Source: Pelomonas sp. CA6 (lineage in GTDB: Bacteria > Pseudomonadota > Gammaproteobacteria > Burkholderiales > Burkholderiaceae_C). From it: DNA of 64,000 nt. Both the position numbers and the translations under genes were made by a program. The stretch spans positions 248,001-312,000 of the forward strand of contig NZ_JAKZFD010000005.1 in the NCBI RefSeq assembly GCF_022549225.1, in the 5' to 3' direction. This document shows positions 1-8,892 of the stretch, piece by piece. Under the pieces are notes generated by a model. That model was not told the DNA's origin. It did not search any database and saw only the letters and a program-made list of their open reading frames with translations. Each line of letters starts with the position of its first letter. Positions within the stretch are counted from its first letter, which is position 1.

Positions 1-1
1 C

Positions 2-568
2 GAGCGGGTGCTGGAGTCGGCCGGGCGCATGTCGCCGCGGGTGCTGACCCAGGCGCGCGCGCTGGTGCAACTGGTGGAGCGCCACAGCGGCGCGGCCGAC
101 GAGGCCCGCCTGAAGGCGGCCAACGCCTTCTTCAACCAGCGCATCGCCTTCATGGACGACATGCAGGTCTGGGGCCGCGTCGACTACTGGGCCAGCCCGC
201 TGGAGGCGCTGGACAAGGGCCAGGGCGATTGCGAGGACTACGCGATCGCCAAGTACTTCACCCTGCTGGCCATGGGCGTGCCCGAGGCCCGGCTGCGCAT
301 GGTCTATGTGCGCGCGATGTTCCAGGGGCGGCCGCAGGCCCACATGGTGCTGGCCTACTATGCCGAGCCGCAGGCCGAGCCGCTGGTGCTGGACAACCTG
401 GACCCGGAAATCAAGCCCGCCTCGCAGCGCGGCGACCTGCAGCCGGTCTTCAGCTTCAACACCGAGGGCCTCTGGCAGGGCGTGGGCAGCACCTCGGCGG
501 GCGACCCGATGCGGCGGCTGGTGCAGTGGCGCGAGCTGCTGGCCAAGGTCCGCGCGGAGGGCTTTTGA
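2..568 (+). CDS. lapG: LapG-like periplasmic cysteine protease (5' partial)
   Basis: The reading frame is open to the left window edge, so the N-terminus, including any signal peptide, is missing. The remaining part matches bacterial transglutaminase-like cysteine proteases (LapG family, PF06035). A catalytic triad can be placed: Cys (codon at 230-232, in GDCEDYAIAKY), His (341-343, in AHMVLAYY) and Asp (392-394, in LVLDNLD). In Pseudomonas, LapG cleaves the large adhesin LapA and releases cells from biofilm unless sequestered by LapD. A LapD-like gene follows 49 bp downstream on the same strand, which supports the assignment. The adhesin and its secretion genes are not in the window and may lie to the left. 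Confidence 0.85.
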   Translation, partial: ERVLESAGRMSPRVLTQARALVQLVERHSGAADEARLKAANAFFNQRIAFMDDMQVWGRVDYWASPLEALDKGQGDCEDYAIAKYFTLLAMGVPEARLRMVYVRAMFQGRPQAHMVLAYYAEPQAEPLVLDNLDPEIKPASQRGDLQPVFSFNTEGLWQGVGSTSAGDPMRRLVQWRELLAKVRAEGF

Positions 569-617
569 TGGATGACGAACGGAGGCCGACCGGTCCGGCC
601 GGCGGAGAATCGCGACC

Positions 618-2540
618 ATGTCTTTGATGCGTCAAGTCTTGAGCCTGGTGCTCGCGGCGGTGCTGCTGGCCGTGAGCGGCGGCGTGCTGGTGTCCACGCT
701 GTCCATGCGCTCGCTGCTGCAGACCCAGCTGCAACTGAAGAACAACGACAACGCCAACGCGCTGGCGCTGGCCATGTCGCAGCAGGGCGGCGATGCCGCG
801 CTGATGGCCTTGCTGGTGCAGGCCCAGTTCGACGGCGGCGGCTACCAGAGCCTGCGCTGGCGCGATGCCGCGGGCCAGGTGGCCTTCGAACGCGAATCGC
901 CGGCGCGGCCGCAGCAGGCGCCGGCCTGGTTCGCCCGCCTGGTGCCCATGGCGGTGGCGCCGGGCCTGGCCAAGGTCTCCGACGGCTGGCGGGCCGCCGG
1001 CGAGATCGAGGTGCTCAGCCAGACCGGCTATGCACAGGACGCGCTGTGGCGCGGCCTCTGCGAGCTGGCGCTGTGGCTGGGCCTGGTCGGGCTGGCGGCG
1101 GGGCTGCTGGCGGCGGCCGTGCTGCGCCAGCTGCGCAAGCCGCTGGCGGCGGCGGTGGCGCAGGCCGATGCCTTGATGCAGGGGCGCTTCGAGACACGGC
1201 CTGAATCGCGCGTGCCCGAGCTGCGCCGCCTGGGCCGCGCGATGAATGCGATGGTGGCACGGGTGCAGCAGATGTTCGAAGGCCAGTCGGCCCAGCTGCG
1301 CCAGCTGCACCAGCAGCTGCTGTGCGATCCGCTGACCGGGCTGTCGCACCGGCGCCAGTTCATGGCCGAGCTGCAGTCGGCGCGCGAGCGCGATGACGGC
1401 CCGGAGCGCGCGACGCTGGTGCTGCTGCGTCTGCAGGATCCCGGCGCGCTGAACCAGCGCCTGGGCCATGAGCTGGTGGACCGCGCGCTGCGCGAAGTGG
1501 CCGACGCGCTGCAGGTCTATGCCGAGCGCGCGCGCGGCTGCCTGGCCGGCCGCCTCAATGGTGCGGACTTCGCGCTGTGGCTGCCCGCTGCCGGCGTGGC
1601 CGGCGAAACCACCGATGCGCTCGCCCGGCACCTGCGCCCGGCGCTGGCGGCGCTGGACGCGGGGCTGCAGGTGGCCATCGCGGCGGTGGAGCTGCCGCGC
1701 GGGCGTTCGCTGGGCGAGCTGCTGAGCCTGGCCGACGCGGCGCTGGCGCGCGCCGAGCAGGGGCAGGGCGCGGTGGTGGTCGACCTGGTGCAGGGCGACG
1801 AGGAACGCGCGCTGGCCGGCGGCGAACGCGCCTGGCGCCAGCAGATCGTCGATGCGCTGGAGAGCGGACACAGCCGGCTGGCCGAGTTCCCGCTCATCGA
1901 CCGGGACGGCCGGCTGCTGCACCTGGAATGCCCGCTGCAGATGCGGCTGCTGCCCGAAGGTCCGATGGAGCCGGCGGCGCGCTGGCTGCCGCTGGCGCTG
2001 CGCCACCGGCTCAGCGCCGAGGCCGACCTGAACGCGATCGCGCTGGCCCTGGCCGCCTGCGCGGCCGATGGTCGACCGCGCTGCGTCAACATCGCGACGG
2101 CCTCGCTGGCCGAGACCAGCTTCGCGGTGCGTGCCCGCGAGCTGGTGCTGGCCCATCCGGCGGCGGCGCGCGGGCTAGGGCTGGAGGCGGCCGAGCCCGC
2201 GGCGCACCAGCACTTCGACGCGCTGCAGGGCTTGGGGCGGCTGCTGCGCCCGCTGGGCGTGCAGCTGGGCCTGGAGCATGCGGGGCCGGACCTGGCGCAG
2301 GTGGAGCGCCTGTACGAGGCCGGGCTGGACTATGTGAAGCTGGACGGCGCCGTGGTGCGCGGCGTGGCCGGCGACGCGCAGCGCGCCGCCTTCGTGCGCG
2401 GCCTGGTCGCGATGCTGCGCAGCCTGGCGCTGAAGGTGCATGCCGAGGGGATCGACGCGGAAGAAGATGCGCGCGCGCTATGGGAGTGCGGCGTCGACGG
2501 CGTCACCGGCCCCTGGGCGACGCGCCGCCACGGCGGCTGA
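618..2540 (+). CDS. lapD: LapD-like inside-out c-di-GMP receptor, degenerate GGDEF-EAL
   Basis: Encodes 640 residues, close to Pseudomonas LapD. Order: N-terminal membrane segment (about 5-28), periplasmic LapD/MoxY-type domain, second membrane segment (about 150-175), HAMP-like stretch, GGDEF domain starting near CDPLTGLSHRRQF, and EAL domain. Both catalytic motifs are broken: NGADF replaces GGDEF and ECPLQ stands where EALLR is expected. KLDGAVV and AEGID, typical of the EAL fold, remain. This fits a protein that binds c-di-GMP without making or cleaving it and uses the periplasmic domain to hold LapG. ATG at 618 is preceded by GGAG. Substrate adhesin unknown. Confidence 0.85.
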   Translation: MSLMRQVLSLVLAAVLLAVSGGVLVSTLSMRSLLQTQLQLKNNDNANALALAMSQQGGDAALMALLVQAQFDGGGYQSLRWRDAAGQVAFERESPARPQQAPAWFARLVPMAVAPGLAKVSDGWRAAGEIEVLSQTGYAQDALWRGLCELALWLGLVGLAAGLLAAAVLRQLRKPLAAAVAQADALMQGRFETRPESRVPELRRLGRAMNAMVARVQQMFEGQSAQLRQLHQQLLCDPLTGLSHRRQFMAELQSARERDDGPERATLVLLRLQDPGALNQRLGHELVDRALREVADALQVYAERARGCLAGRLNGADFALWLPAAGVAGETTDALARHLRPALAALDAGLQVAIAAVELPRGRSLGELLSLADAALARAEQGQGAVVVDLVQGDEERALAGGERAWRQQIVDALESGHSRLAEFPLIDRDGRLLHLECPLQMRLLPEGPMEPAARWLPLALRHRLSAEADLNAIALALAACAADGRPRCVNIATASLAETSFAVRARELVLAHPAAARGLGLEAAEPAAHQHFDALQGLGRLLRPLGVQLGLEHAGPDLAQVERLYEAGLDYVKLDGAVVRGVAGDAQRAAFVRGLVAMLRSLALKVHAEGIDAEEDARALWECGVDGVTGPWATRRHGG

Positions 2541-2572
2541 GGCCGGCCGCCGACCAGAGAGGACGGTCGCGC

Positions 2573-3121
2573 CTAGGCGATGTCCGCGCAGTGCAGCGGA
2601 TAGCCCTGGCCGGCGCGACGGTCGGCGAAGAAGCGCTGCAGCGCCTCGCGCACGGTGCGGAAGGAAATCTCGTCCCAGGGCACCTCGTCTTCGCGGAACA
2701 GCCGCGCTTCCAGCGATTCGGGGCCGGGATCGAACTGCGGCGAGAGCAGCCGGGCGCGATAGAACAAATGGACCTGGCCGACGCGCACCACGTTGAGCAC
2801 GCAGTACAGGTCCTGCAGCTCGATGCGGGCACCGGCCTCCTCGGCGGTCTCGCGGGCCGCGCCCTCGGCGGTGGTCTCGCCCAGCTCCATGAAGCCGGCC
2901 GGCAGGGTCCACTTGCCATAGCGCGGCTCGATCGCGCGCTTGCACAGCAGCACCTGGTCTTCCCAGACGGGCAGCGTGCCGACCACGTTGAGTGGGTTCT
3001 CGTAGTGGATGGCGCCGCAGACGGTGCAGGTGGCCCGCTCGCGGTTGTCATCGGCGGGCACGCGGTAGACGATCTGGCCGCCGCAGCTGGGGCAGTACTG
3101 GTAGCGCCGGGTCTGGAACAT
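2573..3121 (-). CDS. NUDIX hydrolase with N-terminal zinc ribbon
   Basis: A 182-residue protein with a small zinc ribbon (C10-x2-C13 and C32-x2-C35) followed by a NUDIX domain. The Nudix box is intact, running from GFMELGE through REtAEEAGA (G-x5-E-x7-REUxEExGU). Such proteins hydrolyse nucleoside diphosphates linked to another moiety; the zinc ribbon recalls the NADH-pyrophosphatase-like group, but the protein is shorter than NudC and the substrate cannot be assigned. It lies convergent to lapD and is divergent from maiA with 67 bp between the starts. I see no clear Shine-Dalgarno sequence before its ATG, so a short or absent leader is possible. Confidence 0.85.
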   Translation of the reverse strand: MFQTRRYQYCPSCGGQIVYRVPADDNRERATCTVCGAIHYENPLNVVGTLPVWEDQVLLCKRAIEPRYGKWTLPAGFMELGETTAEGAARETAEEAGARIELQDLYCVLNVVRVGQVHLFYRARLLSPQFDPGPESLEARLFREDEVPWDEISFRTVREALQRFFADRRAGQGYPLHCADIA

Positions 3122-3188
3122 GGGGTCAGTGTAGCGGGCTGCGTGGCATCATTCCGGGCATCCCCATCCACTGCCGTCCGCCACCATC

Positions 3189-3827
3189 ATGGAGCTCTAC
3201 AACTACTTTCGTTCGTCCGCTTCCTATCGCGTGCGCATCGCGCTGGCGCTGAAGGGGCTGGACTACGACTACAAGCCGGTGCACCTGGCGAAGAACGAGC
3301 AGTTCAACGAATCCTATGCGGCGGTCTCGGCGTCGCGCCTGGTGCCGCTGCTCAAGGACGGCGACCACGCGGTGAGCCAGTCGCTGGCCATCATCGAGTA
3401 CCTGGACGAGACCCATCCGCAGCCGCCGCTGCTGCCCGGCAGCGCGCTCGAGCGCGCCTATGTGCGCGCGCTGGCGCAGGACATCGCCTGCGAGATCCAT
3501 CCGCTGAACAACCTGCGCGTGCTGCGCTACCTGGTGAAGGACCTGGGCGTCAGCGAGGACAACAAGATCCGCTGGTACCAGCACTGGGTGGAAAGCGGTC
3601 TGTCCGTCGTCGAACAACGGTTGCTGCGCGAAGGGCGCAGCGGCCGCTTCTGCCTGGGCGACACGCCCACGCTGGCCGACTGCGTGCTGGTGCCGCAGGT
3701 TTTCAACGCGCGCCGCTTCGAGTGCCGGCTGGACCATGTGCCCACCGTGCTGAAGGTCGTCGACCACTGCATGCAGCTGGACGCCTTCGCGAAGACCCAG
3801 CCCTCGCAATGCCCGGATGCCGAATGA
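3189..3827 (+). CDS. maiA: maleylacetoacetate isomerase (zeta-class GST)
   Basis: A 212-residue glutathione S-transferase fold protein. The N-terminal thioredoxin-like half starts MELYNYFRSSASYRVRIAL, carrying the SSxSYRVRIAL signature of zeta-class GST/maleylacetoacetate isomerase. QSLAIIEYLDE is the glutathione-binding SNAIIEYL-like segment. The enzyme isomerises maleylacetoacetate to fumarylacetoacetate in tyrosine/homogentisate breakdown using glutathione. The rest of that pathway (hmgA, fahA) is not in this window. The gene is followed by pgeF with an 11-bp overlap, suggesting cotranscription. A maleylpyruvate isomerase role is a less likely alternative. Confidence 0.88.
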   Translation: MELYNYFRSSASYRVRIALALKGLDYDYKPVHLAKNEQFNESYAAVSASRLVPLLKDGDHAVSQSLAIIEYLDETHPQPPLLPGSALERAYVRALAQDIACEIHPLNNLRVLRYLVKDLGVSEDNKIRWYQHWVESGLSVVEQRLLREGRSGRFCLGDTPTLADCVLVPQVFNARRFECRLDHVPTVLKVVDHCMQLDAFAKTQPSQCPDAE

Positions 3828-4632
3828 CCGGCCGATGAGTCCCGCGGCGACCGCCTTGCAATCCCACTTGCACCCGGACTGGCTGCGGCCTGACTGGGAC
3901 GCGCCGCAGGTGCTCGCTTTCATGACCACGCGAGCCGGCGGCGTCAGCGAGGGGCCGTATGCCGGGCTCAATGTCGGCGTTGCGGTCGGCGACCAGCCCC
4001 AGGCGGTGCGCAGCAACCGCGAGCGCGTGGCCAGCGCGCTGGGCGCGACGCCGGTCTTCCTGCGCCAGGTGCATGGCGCCGAGGTGCTGCGGTTGCGGCC
4101 CGAGCACGGCCAGCCCGGCGCCGAACTGCCGGCCGCCGATGCCAGCGTCAGCACCGATCCGGCGCTGGGCTGCGCGGTGCAGGCCGCCGACTGCCTGCCG
4201 GTGCTGTTCGCGGCGCCGGGCGGCGTGGGCGCGGCCCATGCCGGCTGGCGCGGCCTTGCGGCTGGCGTGCTGGAGAACACGCTGCGCGCGCTGTGCGAGG
4301 CCGCGCACTGCGCGCCCGCGCAGGTGCATGCCTGGCTGGGGGCCTGCATCGGCCCCGAGGCCTTCGAGGTGGGGGAGGATGTGCTGCGGGCCTTCGGGTG
4401 CGCACCGCGCCACGAGGATCAGCCGCTGTTCGCGTTCCGGCCCGATGCGGCCGGGCGGGCGCGCTGGCGCGCGGACCTGGCCGGCCTGGCGCGCCAGCGG
4501 CTGTCGATGCTGGGGCTGGCCTCGGTCGGCGGTGGCGGCTGGTGCACGGTCAGCGAGGCGTCACGGTTCTTCTCGTTCCGCCGCGAGCCCCCGGGCGGGC
4601 GCATGGTCGCCGTGATCCGGCTGCGCGGATGA
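3817..4632 (+). CDS. pgeF: YfiH/PgeF family purine nucleoside phosphorylase-like (laccase-domain) protein
   Basis: A 271-residue protein of the multi-copper polyphenol oxidase/YfiH family. Conserved zinc-site motifs are visible: RQVHGAEV, VQAADCLPVLF (Cys) and AHAGWRGL (His). YfiH-type proteins act on purine nucleosides and, in E. coli, have been linked to correcting mis-incorporated residues in peptidoglycan precursors. The start at 3817 overlaps maiA by 11 bp; a second ATG at 3835 is a good alternative and neither has a strong ribosome binding site. Its 3' end overlaps the opposite-strand small membrane protein gene by about 70 bp. Confidence 0.85.
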   Translation: MPNDRPMSPAATALQSHLHPDWLRPDWDAPQVLAFMTTRAGGVSEGPYAGLNVGVAVGDQPQAVRSNRERVASALGATPVFLRQVHGAEVLRLRPEHGQPGAELPAADASVSTDPALGCAVQAADCLPVLFAAPGGVGAAHAGWRGLAAGVLENTLRALCEAAHCAPAQVHAWLGACIGPEAFEVGEDVLRAFGCAPRHEDQPLFAFRPDAAGRARWRADLAGLARQRLSMLGLASVGGGGWCTVSEASRFFSFRREPPGGRMVAVIRLRG

Positions 4633-4836
4633 ATCCTGCAGCGCCTGCTGCTCGGCGCGCCGGCGCGCGCGGCGCCGCTGCGGCGTGCCCATCAGGTAGA
4701 GCACGATGGACAGCGGCAACAGCCCGTACAGCAGCAGCGTGAAAAAGGCGCCCAGCAGCGTGCCCTGCGGGCTCATGGCCTCGGCCGCGGCCATCATCAG
4801 CACCACATACATCCAAGCGATCGCAACCAGATACAT
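4561..4836 (-). CDS. small hydrophobic membrane protein, unknown function
   Basis: Encodes 91 residues. Two hydrophobic stretches (about 2-19 and 25-50) are followed by an Arg-rich segment (RRRARRRAEQ) and a hydrophilic tail, which suggests a small inner-membrane protein with a cytoplasmic basic tail. I chose ATG 4836 because AGGAG lies about 10 bases before it; an in-frame start further upstream adds 13 residues without a site. The last 72 bases overlap the 3' end of pgeF on the other strand, a convergent overlap. It is divergent from phaC with a 152-bp gap. I do not recognise the family beyond its being a short Burkholderiales-type membrane protein. Confidence 0.6.
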   Translation of the reverse strand: MYLVAIAWMYVVLMMAAAEAMSPQGTLLGAFFTLLLYGLLPLSIVLYLMGTPQRRRARRRAEQQALQDSSAQPDHGDHAPARGLAAEREEP

Positions 4837-4885
4837 GGCAGGCGGGCTCCTCGCGGCCGCGCGCGGGCATGTCACGCGCGGGTAA

Positions 4886-4911
4886 GCTTGGCCCTATAAA
4901 AAGTGCCAAGC
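4886..4911. promoter_or_regulatory. inverted repeat around a TATAAA box upstream of phaC
   Basis: GCTTGGC (4886-4892) and GCCAAGC (4905-4911) form a perfect 7-bp inverted repeat spaced by 12 bp. The spacer contains TATAAA (4895-4900), and a third GGCCAAG follows at 4915-4921. The element lies 78 bp before the phaC start, between phaC and the divergent small membrane protein gene. Such a placement suits an operator covering a -10 region. The regulator is unknown; PhaR is a natural guess, but no phaR gene is in the window. Confidence 0.4.
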
Positions 4912-4988
4912 ATAGGCCAAGCGCCGCGCTCAGCGGCGTCGCCGGCTGTGGCAAGCTGCGGACCGGGACGCCACGCGACGAGGAAACC

Positions 4989-6716
4989 ATGACTGCTCAC
5001 AACCCTGCCGCCGCCGCCGAAGCCATGATGGCCCAGGCCGCCGACCTGGCCGAACGCGCCAGCCAGAACGCCGCCCAGATGAGCCACGAGTTTGGCGACG
5101 CGATGCGCCAGCTGGCCGGCCTGCAGATTCCGCTGGAGCGCTGGAACGAACTGCAGCAGGACTACCTCAGCCAGGCCGGCGCGCTGTGGAGCCAGGCGCT
5201 GGGCGAGCCCGGCGCGGCCGCCGCCAAGCTGGGCGACCGCCGCTTCGCCGACGCGTCCTGGTCGGACAACCCGCTGGCCAGCTTCACCGCGCAGCTCTAT
5301 CTGCTGAACGCGCGCACGCTGCAGCGCATGGCCGAGCAGGTGCAGGGCGACGAGAAGACGCGCGCGCGCATCCGCTTCGCGGTGCAGCAGTTCGTCGACG
5401 CCGCCGCGCCCAGCAACTTCCTGGCGCTGAACCCCGAGGCCCAGCAACTGGCGCTGAAGACCCAGGGCGAGAGCATCGCGCGTGGCATGCAGCTGCTGAT
5501 GGCGGACATCCAGCGCGGCCATGTCTCGCAGACCGACGAAAGCGCCTTCGAGGTCGGCCGCAACGTCGCCACCACCGAGGGCTCGGTGGTGTTCGAGAAC
5601 GAGTTCTTCCAGCTGCTGGAATACAAGCCGCTGACCGCGCAGGTGTACGAGCGGCCCTTCCTGATGGTGCCGCCCTGCATCAACAAGTTCTACATCCTGG
5701 ACCTGCAGCCGGACAACTCGCTGATCCGCTACGCCGTGGAGCAGGGGCACCGCACCTTTGTGCTGAGCTGGCGCAACCCGGACGAGGGCTGCAAGCACTG
5801 GACCTGGGACGACTATGTCGAACAGGCGGTGATCAAAGCCATCGAGGTGGTGCGCGAGATCAGCGGCGCGAAGACGATCAACACGTTGGGCTTCTGCGTG
5901 GGCGGCACCTTGCTGGCCACCGCGCTGGGCGTGCTGGCCGCGCGCGGCGAGCAGCCGGCGCAGAGCCTGACGCTGCTGACCACGCTGATCGACTTCAGCA
6001 GCAATGGCGTGCTGGACCTGTTCATCGACGAGAACCTGGTGCGCATGCGCGAGATGACGCTGGGCGCGCAGTCGCCGCGCGGCCCCGGGCTGCTGGCCGG
6101 CAAGGAGCTGGCCACGACCTTCAGCTTCCTGCGCCCCAACGACCTGGTGTGGAACTACGTGGTCGGCAACTACCTGAAAGGCGAGGCACCGCCCGCCTTC
6201 GACCTGCTCTACTGGAACGGTGACTCGACCAATCTGCCCGGGCCCATGTATTGCTGGTATCTGCGCCATACCTATCTGCAGAACGAGCTGAAGAAGCCGG
6301 GCGCGCTGACCGTGTGTGGCGAGGCGCTGGACCTGGGCGCGATCAAGGCGCCGGTCTACATCTACGGCTCGCGCGAGGATCACATCGTGCCCTGGGACGC
6401 CGCTTATCGCAGCACCCAGGTGTTCAAGGGCAAGAAGCGCTTCGTGCTGGGCGCGTCGGGTCATATCGCCGGCGTGATCAATCCGCCCGCCAAGGGCAAG
6501 CGCAGCCACTGGATCGCCAAGGGCAGCGCGCTGCCGGCCGAGCACCAGGACTGGCTGGCCGCCGCGCAGGAACACCCGGGCAGCTGGTGGACCGACTGGT
6601 CGCAGTGGCTGGCCGCGCAGGCGGGGGCCCGCAAGGCCGCGCCCAAGACACCAGGGAGCCGCAAGTACCCCGCGATCGAGCCCGCGCCGGGCCGCTATGT
6701 GAAAGTGAAGGCCTGA
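4989..6716 (+). CDS. phaC: class I poly(3-hydroxyalkanoate) synthase
   Basis: Encodes 575 residues, the size of class I PhaC. It polymerises 3-hydroxybutyryl-CoA into PHB on the granule surface. The lipase-box-like GFCVGG carries the nucleophile Cys303; Asp464 (SREDHIVPW) and His492 (GASGHIAGV) complete the triad, each exactly 16 lower than in Cupriavidus necator numbering (C319, D480, H508). ATG 4989 is preceded by GAGGAAA; the frame stays open upstream but that part looks non-coding. First gene of phaC-phaA-phaB, with 30 bp to phaA. An inverted repeat around a TATAAA box upstream may be its operator. Confidence 0.97.
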   Translation: MTAHNPAAAAEAMMAQAADLAERASQNAAQMSHEFGDAMRQLAGLQIPLERWNELQQDYLSQAGALWSQALGEPGAAAAKLGDRRFADASWSDNPLASFTAQLYLLNARTLQRMAEQVQGDEKTRARIRFAVQQFVDAAAPSNFLALNPEAQQLALKTQGESIARGMQLLMADIQRGHVSQTDESAFEVGRNVATTEGSVVFENEFFQLLEYKPLTAQVYERPFLMVPPCINKFYILDLQPDNSLIRYAVEQGHRTFVLSWRNPDEGCKHWTWDDYVEQAVIKAIEVVREISGAKTINTLGFCVGGTLLATALGVLAARGEQPAQSLTLLTTLIDFSSNGVLDLFIDENLVRMREMTLGAQSPRGPGLLAGKELATTFSFLRPNDLVWNYVVGNYLKGEAPPAFDLLYWNGDSTNLPGPMYCWYLRHTYLQNELKKPGALTVCGEALDLGAIKAPVYIYGSREDHIVPWDAAYRSTQVFKGKKRFVLGASGHIAGVINPPAKGKRSHWIAKGSALPAEHQDWLAAAQEHPGSWWTDWSQWLAAQAGARKAAPKTPGSRKYPAIEPAPGRYVKVKA

Positions 6717-6746
6717 GGCCAATCCCCGCATCCCAAGGAGAACCCG

Positions 6747-7934
6747 ATGAGCAGCAAGCAAGACATCGTGATCGTCGCCGCGGCCCGCACCGCGATCGGC
6801 AAGTTTGGCGGCACGCTTTCCAAGACGCCCGCGTCGGAACTGGGCGCCACCGTGCTCCGCGAGCTGCTGCGCCGCAGCGGCGTGGACGGCGCGCAGGTCG
6901 GCGAGGTCATCCTCGGCCAGGTGCTGCAGGCCGGCTGCGGCCAGAACCCGGCGCGCCAGGCGGTGATCCGTGCCGGCCTGCCCAATGCCGTGCCGGCGAT
7001 GACCATCAACAAGGTCTGCGGCTCCGGGCTGAAGGCGGTGATGCTGGCGACGCAGGCGCTGCGCGATGGCGACGCCGAAATCGTGATCGCCGGCGGCCAG
7101 GAGAACATGAGCCTGTCGCCGCACGTGCTGCAGGGCTCGCGCGAAGGTCAGCGCATGGGCGACTGGAAGATGATCGACTCCATGATCACCGACGGCCTGT
7201 GGGACGCCTACAACCACTACCACATGGGCATCACGGCCGAGAACGTGGCCAAGGAGTACGGCGTCAGCCGCGCCGCGCAGGACGAGCTGGCGCTGGAGAG
7301 CCAGCGCAAGGCCGCCGCCGCGCAGGACGCGGGCCGCTTCAAGGACGAGATCGTGCCGGTCAGCATCGCGCAGAAGAAGGGCGATCCCCTGCTCTTCGAT
7401 GCCGACGAATTCATCAACCGCAAGAGCACGGCCGAGGCGCTGGCCGGGCTGCGTCCGGCCTTCGACAAGGCCGGCAGCGTGACCGCCGGCAATGCCTCGG
7501 GCCTCAACGACGGCGCCGCCGCGCTGATGCTGATGAGCGCCGCCACCGCGGCGCGCCTGAACCTCACGCCGCTGGCGCGCATCGCCTCCTATGCCAGCGC
7601 GGGCCTGGACCCGGCGACCATGGGCATGGGGCCGGTGCCGGCCTCGCGCCGCGCGCTGGAGCGCGCCGGCTGGAAGCCGCAGGACCTGGACCTGCTGGAG
7701 ATCAACGAGGCCTTCGCCGCCCAGGCCTGCGCGGTGCACCAGCAGATGGGCTGGGACACGAGCAAGGTCAACGTCAATGGCGGCGCGATCGCGCTGGGCC
7801 ATCCCATCGGCGCGTCGGGCGCGCGCATCCTCGTGACGCTGGTGCACGAGATGATCAAGCGCGACGCCAAGAAGGGCATCGCCTCGCTGTGCATCGGCGG
7901 CGGCATGGGCGTGGCGCTGACGGTGGAGCGCTGA
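6747..7934 (+). CDS. phaA: acetyl-CoA C-acetyltransferase (beta-ketothiolase)
   Basis: A 395-residue thiolase. It condenses two acetyl-CoA to acetoacetyl-CoA, the first step of PHB synthesis. The acyl-accepting Cys91 lies in [11 protein letters not shown], His352 in [10 protein letters not shown] and the proton-transfer Cys382 in SLCIGGGMG. The start has AAGGAG eight bases upstream. It lies between phaC and phaB in the classical order. A second thiolase at 42988 has a different active-site context and sits among degradation genes, so this one is assigned to biosynthesis. A 220-bp gap follows before phaB, larger than normal for this operon. Confidence 0.96.
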   Translation: MSSKQDIVIVAAARTAIGKFGGTLSKTPASELGATVLRELLRRSGVDGAQVGEVILGQVLQAGCGQNPARQAVIRAGLPNAVPAMTINKVCGSGLKAVMLATQALRDGDAEIVIAGGQENMSLSPHVLQGSREGQRMGDWKMIDSMITDGLWDAYNHYHMGITAENVAKEYGVSRAAQDELALESQRKAAAAQDAGRFKDEIVPVSIAQKKGDPLLFDADEFINRKSTAEALAGLRPAFDKAGSVTAGNASGLNDGAAALMLMSAATAARLNLTPLARIASYASAGLDPATMGMGPVPASRRALERAGWKPQDLDLLEINEAFAAQACAVHQQMGWDTSKVNVNGGAIALGHPIGASGARILVTLVHEMIKRDAKKGIASLCIGGGMGVALTVER

Positions 7935-7958
7935 GACCCATCGCGGTGCATCATGGGA

Positions 7959-7975
7959 CTAGGGGGAGCTAGGGG
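7959..7975. repeat. CTAGGGG direct repeat between phaA and phaB
   Basis: CTAGGGGG begins at 7959 and CTAGGGG at 7969, a 10-bp period that places both on the same helix face. They lie in the 220-bp phaA-phaB gap, about 190 bp before the phaB start. A tetramer such as CTAG is uncommon in this DNA, so a tandem pair stands out. A regulator site, and hence separate control of phaB, is possible; I know of no proven binding protein. Confidence 0.35.
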
Positions 7976-8154
7976 CAACCCGCTTGACCGTTGCCGGTGC
8001 AGGCGGGAGGCTCATTGCGAGAACGAAGGGCGGCTCGCGCGGTGCCCGCGCCGCGGGATGCCGGATCCGGACTTTCAGCGAACGCGTCTGTTCAACATCA
8101 AAGGCCAGCGTGGCGCAAAGGCGCGGCGCCGACACGGCGGCCTGGAGGCAAGTC

Positions 8155-8892
8155 ATGAGTCAGAAAATTGCATATGTCACCGGCGGTATGGGCGGCATCG
8201 GCACCGCCATCTGCCAACGCCTGTTCAAGGACGGGTTCAAGGTCATCGCCGGCTGCGGCCCCAGCCGCGACTACCAGAAGTGGCTGGATGAGCAGAAGGC
8301 GCTGGGTTATGTCTTCCACGCCTCGGTGGGCAATGTGGCGGACTGGGACTCCACCGTACAGGCCTTTCAGAAGGCCATCGACGAGCACGGCGCGGTCGAC
8401 GTGCTGGTCAACAACGCCGGCATCACGCGCGACCGCATGTTCCTGAAGATGACGCCGGACGACTGGAAGGCGGTGATCGATACCAACCTGAACAGCATGT
8501 TCAACGTCACCAAACAGGTGGTGCCGGGCATGGTGGAGAAGGGCTGGGGCCGCATCATCCAGATCAGCTCGGTGAACGGCGAGAAGGGCCAGGCCGGGCA
8601 GACCAACTACTCGGCCGCCAAGGCCGGCATGCATGGCTTCACGATGGCGCTGGCGCAGGAGCTGGCCAGCAAGGGCGTGACGGTCAACACCGTGAGTCCC
8701 GGCTACATCGGGACCGACATGGTGCGGTCGATCAAGCCCGAGATCCTCGAAAAGATCGTTTCCACCATCCCGGTGCGCCGGCTCGGCACGCCCGAGGAGA
8801 TCGGCTCCATCGTCGCCTGGCTGGCCGGCGACGACAGCGGCTTCACGACCGGCGCAGACTTCAGCTGCAACGGCGGCCTGCACATGGGGTGA
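8155..8892 (+). CDS. phaB: acetoacetyl-CoA reductase (NADPH, SDR family)
   Basis: A 245-residue short-chain dehydrogenase. It reduces acetoacetyl-CoA to (R)-3-hydroxybutyryl-CoA for PhaC. The cofactor loop TGGMGGIG lies at residues 9-16, NNAG near 86-89, and the catalytic residues are Ser139, Tyr152 and Lys156 (YSAAK). ATG 8155 follows GGAGGCAAGTC; the upstream extension of the frame is judged non-coding. The stop codon overlaps the GTG start of the next gene (GTGA at 8889-8892), so the downstream ATPase-like protein should be translated in step with PhaB. The usual next gene in C. necator, phaR, is absent here. Confidence 0.96.
   Translation: MSQKIAYVTGGMGGIGTAICQRLFKDGFKVIAGCGPSRDYQKWLDEQKALGYVFHASVGNVADWDSTVQAFQKAIDEHGAVDVLVNNAGITRDRMFLKMTPDDWKAVIDTNLNSMFNVTKQVVPGMVEKGWGRIIQISSVNGEKGQAGQTNYSAAKAGMHGFTMALAQELASKGVTVNTVSPGYIGTDMVRSIKPEILEKIVSTIPVRRLGTPEEIGSIVAWLAGDDSGFTTGADFSCNGGLHMG

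Noticed and set aside
4872-7847. Minus-strand open frame of about 990 codons opposite phaC and phaA
   Set aside because: Both plus-strand genes have complete catalytic residues; the antisense translation is low-complexity.
7984-8017. Sigma-70 promoter starting with TTGACC before phaB
   Set aside because: No acceptable -10 hexamer is found at 16-18 bp; recorded only as a possibility through the CTAGGGG pair.
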